Of a stretch of 64,000 nucleotides of DNA, positions 38,704 to 50,909 are shown in pieces. The stretch lies in assembly GCA_963693315.1 (NCBI GenBank), contig OY856188.1:199666826-199730825 (forward strand), given 5' to 3'. The translations under genes and the position numbers were made by a program. Under the pieces are notes generated by a model. The model worked only from the letters and a program-made list of their open reading frames with translations, did not search any database and was not told where the DNA came from. Numbering within the stretch: position 1 is the first letter of the stretch; every line of letters begins with the position of its first letter. This DNA is from Diogma glabrata. Its lineage: Eukaryota > Arthropoda > Insecta > Diptera > Cylindrotomidae.

Positions 38704-41700
38704 TGTAATGGATAGCCTGGATTAATGTCAGAACGTAGTGTGTTACAGTCGCAGTTTCCTTGGTTGTTGTTCCTTATATTAATCTGTAACGCTTGTAATA
38801 GATTCTCATCCCTTCATCATCAATAGTCATATTTCGTGTAGTTTCCTTAACCCATAGTTTCCTTATGTTTCTTAAAATCTACTAGATCTGCAATGGCCGG
38901 ACAAATGTATAGGAGAAAGAAAATTGCACTAATTACCTTGATTTATCTATTCATTAATATAACATAATATTGGTTAATTTGAATTAATTAATAGTTTTCA
39001 TTAATCATCTTCCGTATAACCACTAAAAAGTAATCAGAATTTAATCTTGCAACGCACTATAATTGACGCGCGTTGTACTTCCATTCGATTGGTCTCGCCT
39101 TACTACTTGAGTTTGAACTTTTTTTAAACACAAACCGTAATGAAACAACGAAATTCTCAAAACCTCATAACAGCTACGTGTATTTTGTTTCCAATCGTCA
39201 ACATACAAAGAATTACTATTTTTGCTTTGGTTGAACATTTGATTTGTCTTTATATGAGTATTTTGCTTTAAACAATCCTTCCGTTGTTGTACTGAACTTC
39301 ACTGTGCTGATATAGTGGATTGTAGTTTAATAAATGTCCAAACATCATATCATTGATCGAATCTGCATCTAGTTCATTTTGAATTCAATTATAAATATTA
39401 TGGATGTGTCGGAAATATTCTGTGTCCAAACCTTATTTTTGTACAATATTATCAAATAGCAAACGGTTTTGTGACCTATAATAAGTTCCCAATAATTTGA
39501 AAATCTGATGTAAATTAATTATATTACATCTAAAACACTGTATTCGAGTTATTTCGAGGAAAAAATTTGGCTATATAATAAGCCACTGTAAATGGTTCCC
39601 TCTCTTATTATTCTATTACATTTGAATAGAGTGGTGTGACGTCTCTTATGTCTACACATATATATTGTGGATGTCAAACACGGAATGTTTGATTGCACGT
39701 GTTTTATTTTTATTTAAAATCGAATTCGGGATTAAGTAGTGAAGTTTATTTTAATCAATGTTATAACTTAGTTTTTTTTTCTCAATTAGTATAATTTGTT
39801 TTCGAATACGGTTAAATAGTCGTGATTTGGTATAAGTTTAACGTTAAACGGGGATAATACTTAACCAAAACAAAAAAATATTGTTTGTGTATCTGTCCTT
39901 GTTATTTGTAGTACATATAGTTACAACGTAAAACTTGTTCTTTCGTGAATGTTAGCTTTATCTAGTCATAAATTTGCAATAAAATATACAAAAAATTTGT
40001 TAATATGAAAAGAATCTAAATATTAAAATAGTTAAATATTACTGTGAACTAACTGTTTATGCATTCTGTGATGCACCAAAAAAAAATTATAATAAATCAA
40101 ATTGTGAATAAATTATTTGTACATATGTATATAATCTGTAGTCGTGGTCATTATAGGAAGTAATGATAATATAAAACGGATTCAATACCGTTGTCTGTAC
40201 CACAAATTATGACGTGCTCGGCTGAATGAGATCCAAAAATTGTGAACAAGGTAATGCAATCACCAACCGGTCATTGACCTACATCAACTGTTTATTTAGT
40301 TTTTTTTAACTGCATAAACTAAAACAAAAAGCCGTAAGTTTCTTTTGCTCGTTACTTTATCATTGTGTTTACGTGTGTGTACTAACTAAATAAAACATTA
40401 ATTTATTGGGGATAAATTTTTATTGAAATATCAAAACATACAGTGCTATTGAAATATCAAAACATACATGGTAATCTACGTGTCGTAATTTTTAATATGA
40501 GGAAGCGAAATTTAACAATGTTTGAGTGTTAGAACTAAAACGATAATTAAAGTCATTAACGTAGTTTCATTTTTGGTAATTTGTGTAAGAAAACTAAAAA
40601 TCCATGACCTGCCTTATTTTTTTGGTGGTTAATCTAAAATACAAAAAAAAATAAATTTTTTTTCGGACTAAAATAAATTAAAATAATTTAAAATACTTTA
40701 CAAATCGAGCGCTTAAGCATCAAAATAACAAAAGAAACCAATTGAGTGTGCTTCTAAATGTTATTAAAAAGGTAATCTAGTCTCGACGAAGATTAACAAA
40801 AAAGGGAGCGCAACAGTTTTATATAATTTGGGATATTGCTGCCGTATAGTATTTCGCCGCCTCGTCTTATATCAAAGTTGTACTATTACCACTGTATACT
40901 TGGGTCATAGCACTACTCAACGTTTATGTCACGTTATGCAGATGCTACCACCAACTGCAACTCATCATTTGTAAATCATTTTTGCTGTTACCACCCAACA
41001 TTTATCTCAAAAGTTGGTTGTTGCTGTCGTGGGTTGTGGCTTACATACTACGACGTCACTTTGATATTGAGTTTTTTTTTGCTGTCATCAAATCTACAGT
41101 GTTATCAAATCATCTATTATATTACTGTTACCTCAACATCGATTTCCAATCTGTGCTATTGCTGCGGTGTATTATACCGGCTTCTATACAGCATTGGTGT
41201 CAAAATTCTGCATTTGCGGCCATATACTGTGCATATTGAAACGCAGCATAATTCTCAAGTTTCTTTTTTTTTGGTTGTCGCCACACCTTACCAACCATCA
41301 TTCACATCGAAGTCATACGATTGCTGACATATATTGGACATCTTTCTAGCCATCCTTGATGTCAACATTTTGGCCATTACTATCATCGAGTTGGCTTATT
41401 TCAGATCTACAACGATTTCAATTTATCTGAATTATTCACCGGCAATTATTGATGTTATTCAACGAAGGTGCTCTACAATTATCTGTCTGATTATATAACT
41501 ACAATTATACCGATTAGTCTACGATTTCAATGCATCCGATTTATTCAACTGTCATCATAGATGTTATTCAACGAGGGTTCACTACAATTATTTCTTTGAT
41601 TAATCAACGATAAGTACACCAGTTATCTAAATTATTCAACGAAATTTTACAAGTTTATACAACGTTTCTACTTATTATTTTGATTCAACAAAACTGTACA

Positions 41701-43111
41701 TTGACTGCAAATTGATATAACGTTTCTGCGTATCATTTTTTTTTTTTGATTCCACGGAGTTTTACAAATTTATATAACGTCTCTGCTTATCATTTTTGAT
41801 TCAACAAAATCTTACATCAATTACATCATTTTTGATTCAATGAAATTTTGCATCAATTACAACATTTTCTGATTCAACAAAATTTTACAAACTTTATATA
41901 AAGTTTCTACCTATCATTCTTGATTCAACCATATTTTACATCAATTACAACATTTTTTTGACTCAACAAAATTTTACAAAATTTATAAAACGTTTCTGCT
42001 TGTCATTTTTGATTCAACAATATTTTACATCAATTACCTCATTTTTGATTCAATGAAATTTTGCGTCAATTACAACATTTTTTTGATTCAGCAAAAGTTT
42101 ACAAATTTATATAACGTTGCTACATGTCATTTTTGATTCAACGATATTTTGCATCAATTACAACATTTTCTGACTCAACAACATTTTACAAAATTTATAA
42201 AACGTTTCTACTTGTCACTTTTGATTCAACAATGTTTTACATCAATTACATCGTTTTTGATCCAACAAAATTTTACAAGTTTATATAACGTTTCTTCTTA
42301 TCATTTTGATTCAACAAAAGTATACAAGCATATATAACGATTCTACTTATCATTTTTGATTCAACAACGCTTTACATCAATTACAATATTTTTTTGATTC
42401 AACAAAATTATACAGTCAACAATATTTTACATCAATTAACATCATTTTTGATTCAACAATATTTCTCACCAATTACATCATTTTTGATTCAACAAAATTT
42501 TACAAGTTTATATACGTTTCTTCTTATCATTTTGATTCAACAAAAGTATACCAGTTTATATAACGTTTCTACTTACCGTTTTGATTCAACAAAGTATTCA
42601 ACGATTGCTAGTTTATTGAACGTTTCTACCTAACAGTTTGATACAACGTTCGTACGTGCAACGTCATTCAACATTTTTTTATATCAAGTAATTTTGAGGT
42701 ATTTCAAACATGAACAACGTGCTGATGGAGGGCTGATGGAATCCGAATAGGAGGACGGGGTTTAATCATGGGGTGAGTAAATTTATTTCATTACTTCAGT
42801 CATAATGATAAAGGGGTGTGAATGTGTGTGTGTGTGTGGGCGTATGTGAGTAAACGTGGGGGCTGGACGTGTTGATCGTGGGTCTTTCGCAACAGGGGTC
42901 GCCAGAGTCTTCGTTTTTCCACTTGTATTTCTTTCCATTTCTGCAAACTTTCGTGAATAGCGTACATGTCTGTATTTGTGCTGAAGTAGCAGGGTTACTT
43001 TATCGTTCCCATGGGCTGAAGCTAGTTTGGGGCTTGAAAATCAATCTCGCTAGGTACGCTTCCTGCTATGTCCTTCTCATTGGTTCGCCAATGAGAAAGC
43101 GCTTCATTACA
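38704..43111 (+). repeat. Giant 3' LTR (4408 bp)
   Basis: Near-identical copy of 26472-30859. Visible differences: a 17-bp longer stretch near 40447 (duplicated ATTGAAATATCAAAACATAC word), one more A near 40083, one more TG unit near 42830 and about ten single-base changes. The minisatellite lies at 41632-42670. Confidence 0.95.
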
Positions 43112-43740
43112 AAGGTAATGAAAAAGGTAATAGATGACTGTTTCAGCTAATTAGTGTACATGTATTTCTAGTCGAAAATTATAGTTAATATGTTTTTGGT
43201 GTTAAAAAATAAGTTAATAGGTAAATTTAACATATTAAGTATACAAGTTTAAGTAAAAAAAAATCATGTAATACAGATAGTACATGTATTTCATGTATTA
43301 AGTGACAATTTAAGTTACAAAAGTGTATCTAATACATGTATTTAACTTATTACCTGTTGTTTAGCTAGCGGTAATTTAGCTGACATTGCAACAGTTATTT
43401 CATGAAATAAGTTAAATAGCCTAAAATTAACATAACTACGGAACATTGAAACTTAAAAAAAATTGTCAGACTGCTGTTAAGTTAAATAGGTCGAGTTTTA
43501 CATGTAATATTGCATTTAATTTGGTTTAGTGAACGAATGTTAACTAAAGTTTTGCTGTCTTTTTCATATAATACATATAATAAGTATATGTGTTTATAAG
43601 ATCCATAATATCCATAAAGATTTATAGCAAATCTCGTTTTCCGATGACAATTATTATTAGTGCGCAGTATATTGATCAAATCGCTCGGATACAGTCTTTA
43701 TTATATATTTCTCTCACTAACGTTGTTTTAAATAGTAAAA
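43112..43740. other. AT-rich subterminal part of the 12-bp-TIR DNA transposon
   Basis: No gene. Repeats of TACATGTA, ATGTATTTCATGTATTAAG and TTAAATAG words resemble the sequence near the right end (45900-46900), as expected for subterminal motifs of a DNA transposon. Confidence 0.5.
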
Positions 43741-44646
43741 ATGCCCCTGAAAAAGAAAGTTAAGAAAAACGGTCGATACTACATAATGCGGCAGAAGAGA
43801 GCGGCCGAATTCGAAGCACGATTTGATGCATCAAATGTGTCAAGGGATGAAGAAATGGATCGGCCACCACCACACCCTGGTTAAACATTCCAATTGAAAC
43901 CAATTGAAAAAAACTAATTGGATTTATCGGAATTCTGCATTGGGAATTTTCAATTAATTCCTATTCAAAAAATCTATTTCCAATACAATCCTATTCATTC
44001 CTGTTAAATATCTCTATTTTATTTTTCAACCGGAATCTATAGGAAATGTATATAAATAGGAATTAATTGGAAATTTCCATTGCAGAATTCCGATTAATCC
44101 TATTCATTCCTATTAAATCTTTTCCAATTAAATCCTGTTAAATTTATAAGATTGTTTAATTTTTTTCTAAGTTCCTTTTTCCTATTGAATCTCTTGATTT
44201 CCGATTGAAATTCAATGGGAAATTTCCTTTAGAATCCTACAGAACCTCTTTTCCTGTTAAATCCCATTCATTCCGATTGAATTTTCATTTCAATAGGTTT
44301 GAATTGGAATGTTTAACCAGGGCAACAACTGAATGCCATTTTTGAAAATAATTTGCCAGCAGAAAATGCTATGATCGAAAATACCATCCTGGTTAGTGTT
44401 ACTTGTGATGAAAATGTAGAGTGTGACGATGATATGCCAGATGATTGTACATCCCAAGTTGGTGAAACTGCTGAATTTTTATTATCAGAAGCAGATATTG
44501 CTTAGGAATTGATGCGCGAACACCTGGAATATGAGCATAACGCTCAAACTAAAATAGATCTGTTGAACGAACTAAGGCAATGGGCTTTGCAAAACAAAAT
44601 TTCATTAACAGCGTTGTTATATTTTTTTAAAAGAATGTTAAATTAA
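43741..44646 (+). pseudogene. N-terminal fragment of a transposon protein, split by a MITE
   Basis: An ATG at 43741 begins MPLKKKVKKNGRYYIMRQKR and runs to DRPPPH. It is broken by a MITE (43875-44322), and removing that with one CA restores PPPQQLNAIFENNLPAE. It continues with an acidic stretch, one in-frame stop near 44502, then HNAQTKIDLLNELRQWALQN followed by KISLTALLYFFKRML and a stop. The motif LRQWALxxxIS..AL..F resembles the N-terminal region of uncharacterised insect transposase-like proteins. The catalytic part is absent. It probably belongs to the 12-bp-TIR transposon that surrounds it. Confidence 0.5.
43875..44322. mobile_element. 448-bp MITE with long TIRs
   Basis: Ends CCCTGGTTAAACATTCCAAT and ATTGGAATGTTTAACCAGGG are perfect inverted repeats. 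The interior is built from CCTATTCATTCC and AATTGGAAATTT-like words and is partly self-complementary. CA on both sides may be a 2-bp duplication. It has no ORF. It interrupts a coding sequence. Confidence 0.85.
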
Positions 44647-44796
44647 AAATATCACATTTATCGTGACTCAGTTTGAAATGAATCATCTTTAGAGGAGCTT
44701 TTAAAACAGTTTATTGAGGAATTCAACATTTATTTATTATTCTTGTTTACTATTCTTGTTTTATTATTTTTTATTTTTATTATTTACGAATTTCGA

Positions 44797-44832
44797 AAGC
44801 TATGCTTTCATCACCTGAAGTATATAAAAAAT
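44797..44832 (-). ncRNA. Degenerate hammerhead-ribozyme-like core in the Penelope terminal repeat
   Basis: The minus strand reads GTGATGA, then AAGC-ATA-GCTT (a short stem), then TCGAAA. The order matches the hammerhead core (CUGAUGA, stem II, GAAA) known from Penelope terminal repeats. The first core base is G instead of C, so cleavage is doubtful. I could not identify convincing stems I and III. Confidence 0.35.
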
Positions 44833-45196
44833 AAATTTTAAAGATACATTCCATTATATACATATCGGTGGTTTAATAAAACCCAATTTCAAAAAATAAA
44901 AAATCTAACTACTGAAAAATATAAAGCAAAAAGAACGGATCTAATAAAACAATAAAATAATTAAACCATTAGATAAAATTAAAAAAAATTAAAAAAATAA
45001 AAATGAATTGACAAAAGAAGTGAACCTAAATAATAACAGTTTTATGGGGTGTCCCAAATGAGTGGATATCCTTCAGTCATAAATATAGTTTAGGTGATTT
45101 ATTTATTATAAATGTTGTTCGGCGGTCTTTTAATTATTAGGTTAAATAAATTAGATTTTATGTTTCCTTCTTTATTGTTCATCAGGATACCGGGGT

Positions 45197-45526
45197 TTAA
45201 TTGATTCTCTTTTTCAATGAAAAAAAAAATTCGTACGCTTCTAGGTGTTTTAGATTATTAATCTCTTTTATAAGCTCTAAATTTGATGGTGACCTGTTGT
45301 TGAGTAGTATATGAGCGGCAACGCTAGAATTCTCAGCCCTTTTGTATTTTATTTCTGTAAGGTGTTCTTTCTGGCGTTGTCCTATTTTGCGTTGAGAAAG
45401 ACCTACATAAAATTTTTCACAGTCGTTGTAGGATATTTTATAAATACCTGGTTTCTCATTTGGCTCAGTTTTGATTTTTGGTTTATAGCACACACCACGG
45501 ACACACACCTTACACACCACGGACAC
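45197..45526 (-). pseudogene. Penelope GIY-YIG endonuclease fragment
   Basis: 109 residues with GIYKISYNDCEKFYVGLSQR (GIY...YVG), KIGQRQKEHL with the conserved Arg, and SSVAAHILLNN. This is the GIY-YIG endonuclease that forms the C-terminus of Penelope-like reverse transcriptases. A CxxC-type cysteine pattern precedes it (VCKVCVRGVCY), as in the CCHH-linker of the family. The upstream RT is not in the window next to it, so this is a 5'-truncated remnant. Confidence 0.85.
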
Positions 45527-45775
45527 ACAATAAAACTGTTGTTATTTCGGTTTACTTCTTTTGTCAAATTCATTTTTATTTTTTGTAATTTTCTCTAATG
45601 GTTTGATTGTTTTATTAGATTTATTCATTTTGCTTTATATTTTATATTTTTCTGTAGTTTGATTATTAATTTTTTAAAATTGGTTTTTATTAAACCACCG
45701 GTATATAATGAAAATATGGAATGTATCTTACTTTACAATTTAGCTTTCGAAATACGTAAACATATAGTAAAAACT

Positions 45776-46922
45776 AATAAAACTCAGGAAACAAGAATAA
45801 GGTGCTTTTTCAAGCATTTTTAAAAAATTTTGTTTCTTATAATATTATTTTTTAGCTTTTTTTATGGTAGAATGACAGCCCGATAATAAAATAAGGTTAA
45901 AGAAAAATGGATGGTTCAATTACATGTAATTCTCATGAAAAAAACATGTAATAACTACAATATTCGACTTTGGTACATTAAAATTACATATAATTTGCAC
46001 TTGCTTAGTTTTGTATTCAGCTGTTACATGAAATATACATGAATTTACTCTGCCAAATTAAGATATTGTAGCTATTAAATGTATTCTAGATAAGAATTAT
46101 ATGATCAATTTTCCACGTAATAGCTAGATAATTTACATGTATTAAATAAAATACGTGAAAAAATTTAGGATAAATTTAAGTTATTTCATGAAACACCTGA
46201 CAAAGTTTAACTTAAATAACAGGTAAATAATTTTATGGCTAGGAATTATGGATACGATATTATCTATCTCCCAAACTAATGCATTTAAGGACAAAATAGG
46301 TTTTTATGACAATTTCTAAACCGACTTCAAATAAACATTTTTATGCATAATTTGGAGCGTATTTTTGAATGGATTTAAATGTTCATGTATAAAGAAAGGT
46401 TCGATCTTGCTTATACATAAAACAAAAACAGGAAAAAATAATGAGAACAACCCTTAAAAATACAATTAAATATTTATTTTTTTTTAAACTGAATACTTTA
46501 ATTTTCAATTTTCTTTTCGGTACCCGATAAAAAACATTAATTATTGAAAATATAATAATAGTTTGTAGTATACTATAAAGTAAACTTATGTGATCATTAG
46601 GGGAGAATTTTGGAGCATACATTTTGTGGTTTGCATGTGTAACAAACAAGTTAAATTTAACTAATAATTAGCTAAAATATAACATAACATTTGCACTTAT
46701 TTAACTTAAAATTTGGTTAAATTATAGTTAAACTTAATCACATATTAGCCAGCATATTACATAAAAATTACATGAAAATTTAACCAATATTTTTATGGAA
46801 AAAGTACGACACTTAGGTTAAATTTAATCTTTTATTATACATAAATTTAGGTTAAAAGAGAATGTTCACTAATATTTTGTACAGATAATATCAAACTATA
46901 TTTAAGCTAAAATCCACCTATG
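45776..46922. other. AT-rich right half of the 12-bp-TIR DNA transposon
   Basis: No gene. Many copies of ACATGTAA, CATGAAA and GGTTAAATTTAA words occur in both orientations up to the right TIR. Confidence 0.45.
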
Positions 46923-46934
46923 GTGCTAGCTGGG

Positions 46935-47600
46935 ACGTTGATTGACAGATAAATTTCAAAAAACAGACAGAGATAGGAATTGATAAACCCTGAACTAAAA
47001 CTATAGCGAAGTATCAAATATTTATTTTTCTGTATTTTGAGGGGGTGAGATTGAGGAAGAGTGAAAAAAATCATTTTTGATCCTAACAAGTGTCGGATGT
47101 CATAGGAAAGAGCACTTAATTTTAGAAACATTGTAAGTTTTTTTAGAATTTTGCGGTGCATTATCGGTGAATTATCGTCAATTATTATTGAATTGTTATT
47201 TGAATTAATATATTGTATATTTTCCAATTTAAACCATTTACAAGTTGGTGTAATGGCATCTCTCCTTAGTTACCCTAAACTACTTTTGCTAATATTTAAC
47301 GAGATTTAACATTTTGTGTATAATAAGGACCAATTTTCAATTGACATTGCTATTGACTTTTACCAGGAAAAAATCGTTTTATGCGCCTATGGTATGCCGT
47401 ATGGCGATATAAAAAGTCTACAACACAACTTTATTTAAATTATTTTTGTCAGTTTGTTCTTCTAGGATTCACGGAACCCTAGGCGAGCGAATTTTATTCG
47501 CACTTCACCGACTTTTTCAGGGTTCCGTTTTTTATACGGAACACTATTGGTGAGAGTAAAACAAGTTTTTCACATTATATTGATTGTCTCGTAAACTATA
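46935..47600. repeat. Satellite-like dispersed repeat, right copy 1, plus associated tail
   Basis: 46935-47180 resumes the ~250-bp unit interrupted at 26384. A longer tail follows with AGTTGGTGTAATGGCATC, TTATGCGCCTATGGTATG and GAGCGAATTTTATTCGCACTT, which recurs at 48570-48890. The motif AGGGTTCCGTTTTTTATACGG near 47518 is an inverted-repeat hairpin. Confidence 0.7.
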
Positions 47601-48034
47601 AATGCTATGAACTTGAAATTTGAGGTGCGTATAAAACTAATCTGTCCACATGAAATGACGGATACAAATAAAACTAAAGTGGTTTTCGTTGTGTTTACAG
47701 GGGTACGATGTGAGTCCTTTGAGAAAATACATTTTTTTATAGATATAGAAAATAGATCATATGAAAGGGCTGCATTTCAGTATTCCTTAAAAGTTTATTT
47801 TGGAATTTTACACTTCACAATTTTTTGTATAATTTTGAATAATGACGTTTTTTTCGTGTTTTCTTACATCGATTAGCTCCGAACCTAACTAAACGAAAAT
47901 TTTTGAATGTATTTGGAATGATAGAATAATTAGTAAGTTTTTAATAAAAAATATATAAAAGTGTCATATACTCATAGTTAGATTTATTAAGGTTGAGTTA
48001 TTGTCAATTCAGACCGTCCGCCCCATCCCCTCCC
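47601..48034. other. AT-rich stretch without a convincing gene
   Basis: An open frame of 89 codons (47607-47876) has no recognised domain and lies within repeat sequence. I treat it as chance. A C-rich run occurs near 48020-48040. Confidence 0.35.
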
Positions 48035-48890
48035 CCCCATACGTTTCGACACCGATTGACAGAAAAGTTTGAAAAAATTCACAGACCTAGGAAATTTGGT
48101 AAATTTTGAATGAAAACTATAGTGAAATCTCAAATAATTATATTTCTGTGTGCTTAAGGGACCGGGGTAGAGAGGGTAAAAAAAAACTTTTTTTTGACCT
48201 AAGCGAGTGGGGTGTCATTTGAAAGAGCACCTAATTTAAAATTCGTTGCAATTTTTTTTAGAATTTTGCGGTGCCCAGTTTTTGGGTTATATTCCAAAAA
48301 GTGCAAAATTCAGACCGTTCTCATCCATACGTTTCTCCACTGATTGACAGAAAAATTTGTAAAAATTCATAGAGTTAGGAAACTTGGTAAACTTTGTATG
48401 AAAACTATAGCGAAGTCTCCAATAATTATATTTCTGTGTGTTTAGGGGACCGGGGTAGAGAGGGTAAAAAAAAACTTTTTTTGACCCAAGCGAGTGGGGT
48501 GTCTCTTTCAAGAGCACCTAATTTAGAGTTTGTTGCAATTTTTTTTAGAATCTTGCAGTGCCCAGTTTTTGAGTTGGTGGTGTAGTTGGTGTAATTGAAT
48601 AATAAGCTGGTGTAATTGAATCTTTCTTAAGTTACCAAAAACATCTATGGATAAGATTTAACAACCTGAATTAACATTTTTTTGCCATTTTTGATCAATG
48701 TAGATTTGATTGGCATTTACTATTGACATTTACAATTTAACATTTATTTTGTTATGCGTCTATGGTCTGGAAATATAAGGACATTACAACACAACTTTTT
48801 GTCAATTTCTTTTGATATTGTGTTCTTTTACATTCACGAAACCCCCCTTGACGAGCGAATTTTATTTGCACTTGTCTGACTTTTTTTATT
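48035..48890. repeat. Satellite-like dispersed repeat, right copies 2 and 3, plus tail
   Basis: Two head-to-tail units (48035-48310 and 48311-48570) share GATTGACAGAAAA, GAAAACTATAG(T/C)GAA, GGGACCGGGGTAGAGAGGG and AGAATTTTGC. The tail 48571-48890 matches 47180-47500 in diverged form. Confidence 0.8.
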
Positions 48891-49649
48891 TAGTCTGCTA
48901 ATAGAAAAATTCAAATTTGCAAGATAAGTATTAAATATGTATCACTATTACATTTTTATTTACAAAACATGTATATGTACGTAAAATACACAGAAAGAAA
49001 TAATAATTTTTAATTTAAAAAAAAAATTTTAAATTGAAAACCGGCCAAAAAAAAAAAATCCATAAAACATTAAAACATGTTAAATTAAAAAACATTTGTT
49101 TTTTGGTCTTTTGAAAATGATTTTTAAATATATTTTTTGACTCTAATGGTTAAATTTTTGAAAAACTCTTAAAAATTTAAATAAAACAGTAAATAAATCA
49201 AAAAAACTAGGTTTTAAAATTAAAAACTTTTTTTTTACGTTATAGCTTTTAAAATAAATATGTTTCATTTGATTTAACAAACAATATTATTTTAAATCAA
49301 AATCATTTGTTGTTGTAATAAAATTCTGTCCTTTTAGAACTAAAACTTTTTTTTGGTTTCAATGTTTAAAATTTTAAAATGAAAACCAAAATCATAATTT
49401 TTGTCCCGAAATATATTTCATCAGATTTCGTCAAATTTTGTCATGTTTTGTCGTACCATCCTCAATTTAACGATTAATACAAGTGCATGTGGTATAGTTT
49501 TTTTTACAGTATTGTAACATATAAAGAAAATAGTTAAAAATTTTAAAGATTAACAAAAATAGTGACAAATAATTAAAAGAACTGTTTTATGAAAATATTC
49601 GCTTTTATTATTGAATCAATTTCAATTTTTTTGAAGGATTTTTCGCCTA
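48891..49649. other. AT-rich intergenic sequence
   Basis: Nothing beyond A/T homopolymer-rich sequence is seen. Confidence 0.4.
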
Positions 49650-49960
49650 ATGGTAAGTAGGGCTGGGTGATATTAAAAATATATGGATAATATCGATATC
49701 AAAAAAATATCGATAAAACCGATCTATCGATAATTATCGATACATCGATAAATATCGATAATATCGATATTTATCGATATATTTATTTATCGATAATATC
49801 GATATATCGATAATATTGGAATAACGGTATTATCGATAAATATCGATAAATATCGATATATCGATATTATCGATATTATTGATATTATCGATATATCGAT
49901 ATTTCGATATTGTGTACACATCGATTAATCGATACTATCAATATCATCGATTTATCGATA

Positions 49961-50909
49961 GGGGGAAGTGGGGATGGTATAAACAGTTTGTACTTAAAGC
50001 TCAATAACTTTAAAACCATAAAACATTTTTACTTAAAAACTGTTTCATTGTAAAATTTCATATCTTTACTACATAAAACTATTTTTTTAATTACGTAACT
50101 AAGCATTAAGTATAAAATTTTGAATTTCAAAAAATTTATGTTTCTCGTTTAAAGTATCCCCACTGGTGGGGCACTTATAAACAATGAGCATTTTTGTATG
50201 GGGCACATATAAACACCCAAAAAACACCACAATAAAATTCATGAAGTACCTTTTTTAAAATTTTTTATTATTTATTATGCTTCAAACAATATATATAAGC
50301 ATATAACATATATATTTCTTTAAAAAAAAAACAATATTTTTCGATTGTTGTAAAACCTCAATAAATTCAGGTAGAAAATTATAAAGAAAAATGCAAAAAT
50401 TCAATCTCATCGTATGTTTAGGTTTTGCAAATCAATATCAAAAGTGAAACGGGAAACCACACGTATACCATATAACCATACCATACTTCACATATAAACG
50501 CGTTTATACTATCAAAATTTTTTTTGTTTATATGTGCCCCACGTGGCGATTTTAGGGTTATGTTTTGAAAAAATATTCCAAGGTCTGAAATTTGGCTAAA
50601 ACAAAGAAATATTATGTTTCTTGAATATTTCAGCTATCAAAACATGTTGGAATATTTTCAAACATATGACGGTAAAAAAAGTTATTCGAGTTTTACAAAA
50701 AAAAAAAATATTTACTTTTGGGTTGCCAAAACATCTATTCACCAATAACTTTTGAACAAGACTGATTTCAGCTGTCAAATTCTCCTGGTGTGTGTAATCG
50801 ATCGAAGCGACATCTGTGATATTTTTGCCGAATTTTTTGATTGATGTTTTGTGAGGGAAATTAAAACTGTTTACAGTTGCCCCATGTTTATACTATCCCC
50901 ACTTCCCCC
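49961..50909. mobile_element. Tc1/mariner-like MITE (949 bp)
   Basis: Ends GGGGGAAGTGGGGATGGTAT and ATACTATCCCCACTTCCCCC are inverted repeats with one mismatch, continuing through AAACA. TA lies on both sides (49959-49960 and 50910-50911), the Tc1/mariner-type duplication. Internal inverted words GTGGGGCAC/GTGCCCCAC suggest subterminal repeats. Not coding. Confidence 0.85.

Larger units (their letters stand above)
26472..43111 (+). mobile_element. Ty3/Gypsy-type retrotransposon with ~4.4-kb LTRs and RING-Gag
   Basis: 16,640-bp element. LTRs are 26472-30859 (4388 bp) and 38704-43111 (4408 bp), both starting TGTAATGGATAG and ending CTTCATTACA (7-bp inverted tips). The 4-bp duplication AAGG flanks it (26468-26471 and 43112-43115). 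The interior holds an 18-nt tRNA-Lys primer site, a ~2-kb leader, gag (32934-34499), pol in the -1 frame (34433 onward) and integrase after one further frame change. There is no envelope gene. The LTRs differ by about ten substitutions, a 17-bp insertion, one A and one TG unit by eye, so insertion is recent. The Pro-RT-RNase H-IN order is that of Ty3/Gypsy. Confidence 0.95.
44785..45775 (-). mobile_element. Penelope-like element fragment with inverted terminal repeats
   Basis: The flanks 44785-44892 and 45686-45770 are inverted copies (shared: GGTGGTTTAATAAAA, GATACATTCCAT, AGCTTTCGAAAT). Between them lies a minus-strand GIY-YIG endonuclease fragment. Penelope-like elements commonly have such LTR-like inverted ends. 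The RT domain is missing. Confidence 0.75.
26385..46934 (+). mobile_element. DNA transposon with 12-bp TIRs, split by the giant-LTR Gypsy element
   Basis: The left end CCCAGCCAGCAC (26385-26396) and right end GTGCTAGCTGGG (46923-46934) are inverted repeats with one mismatch, and the flanks on both sides are the same satellite family, so one insertion interrupts it. Both subterminal zones are rich in GGTTAAATTTAA and ACATGTAA words. Without the Gypsy insertion it is about 3.9 kb and holds a transposon-type protein start at 43741, a MITE and a Penelope-like fragment. A target duplication is not clear (AC at most). Class undetermined. Confidence 0.7.

Noticed and set aside
46383..47227. Minus-strand ORFs of 88 and 106 codons
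   Set aside because: AT-rich, hydrophobic by composition, no domain; the second overlaps satellite sequence.
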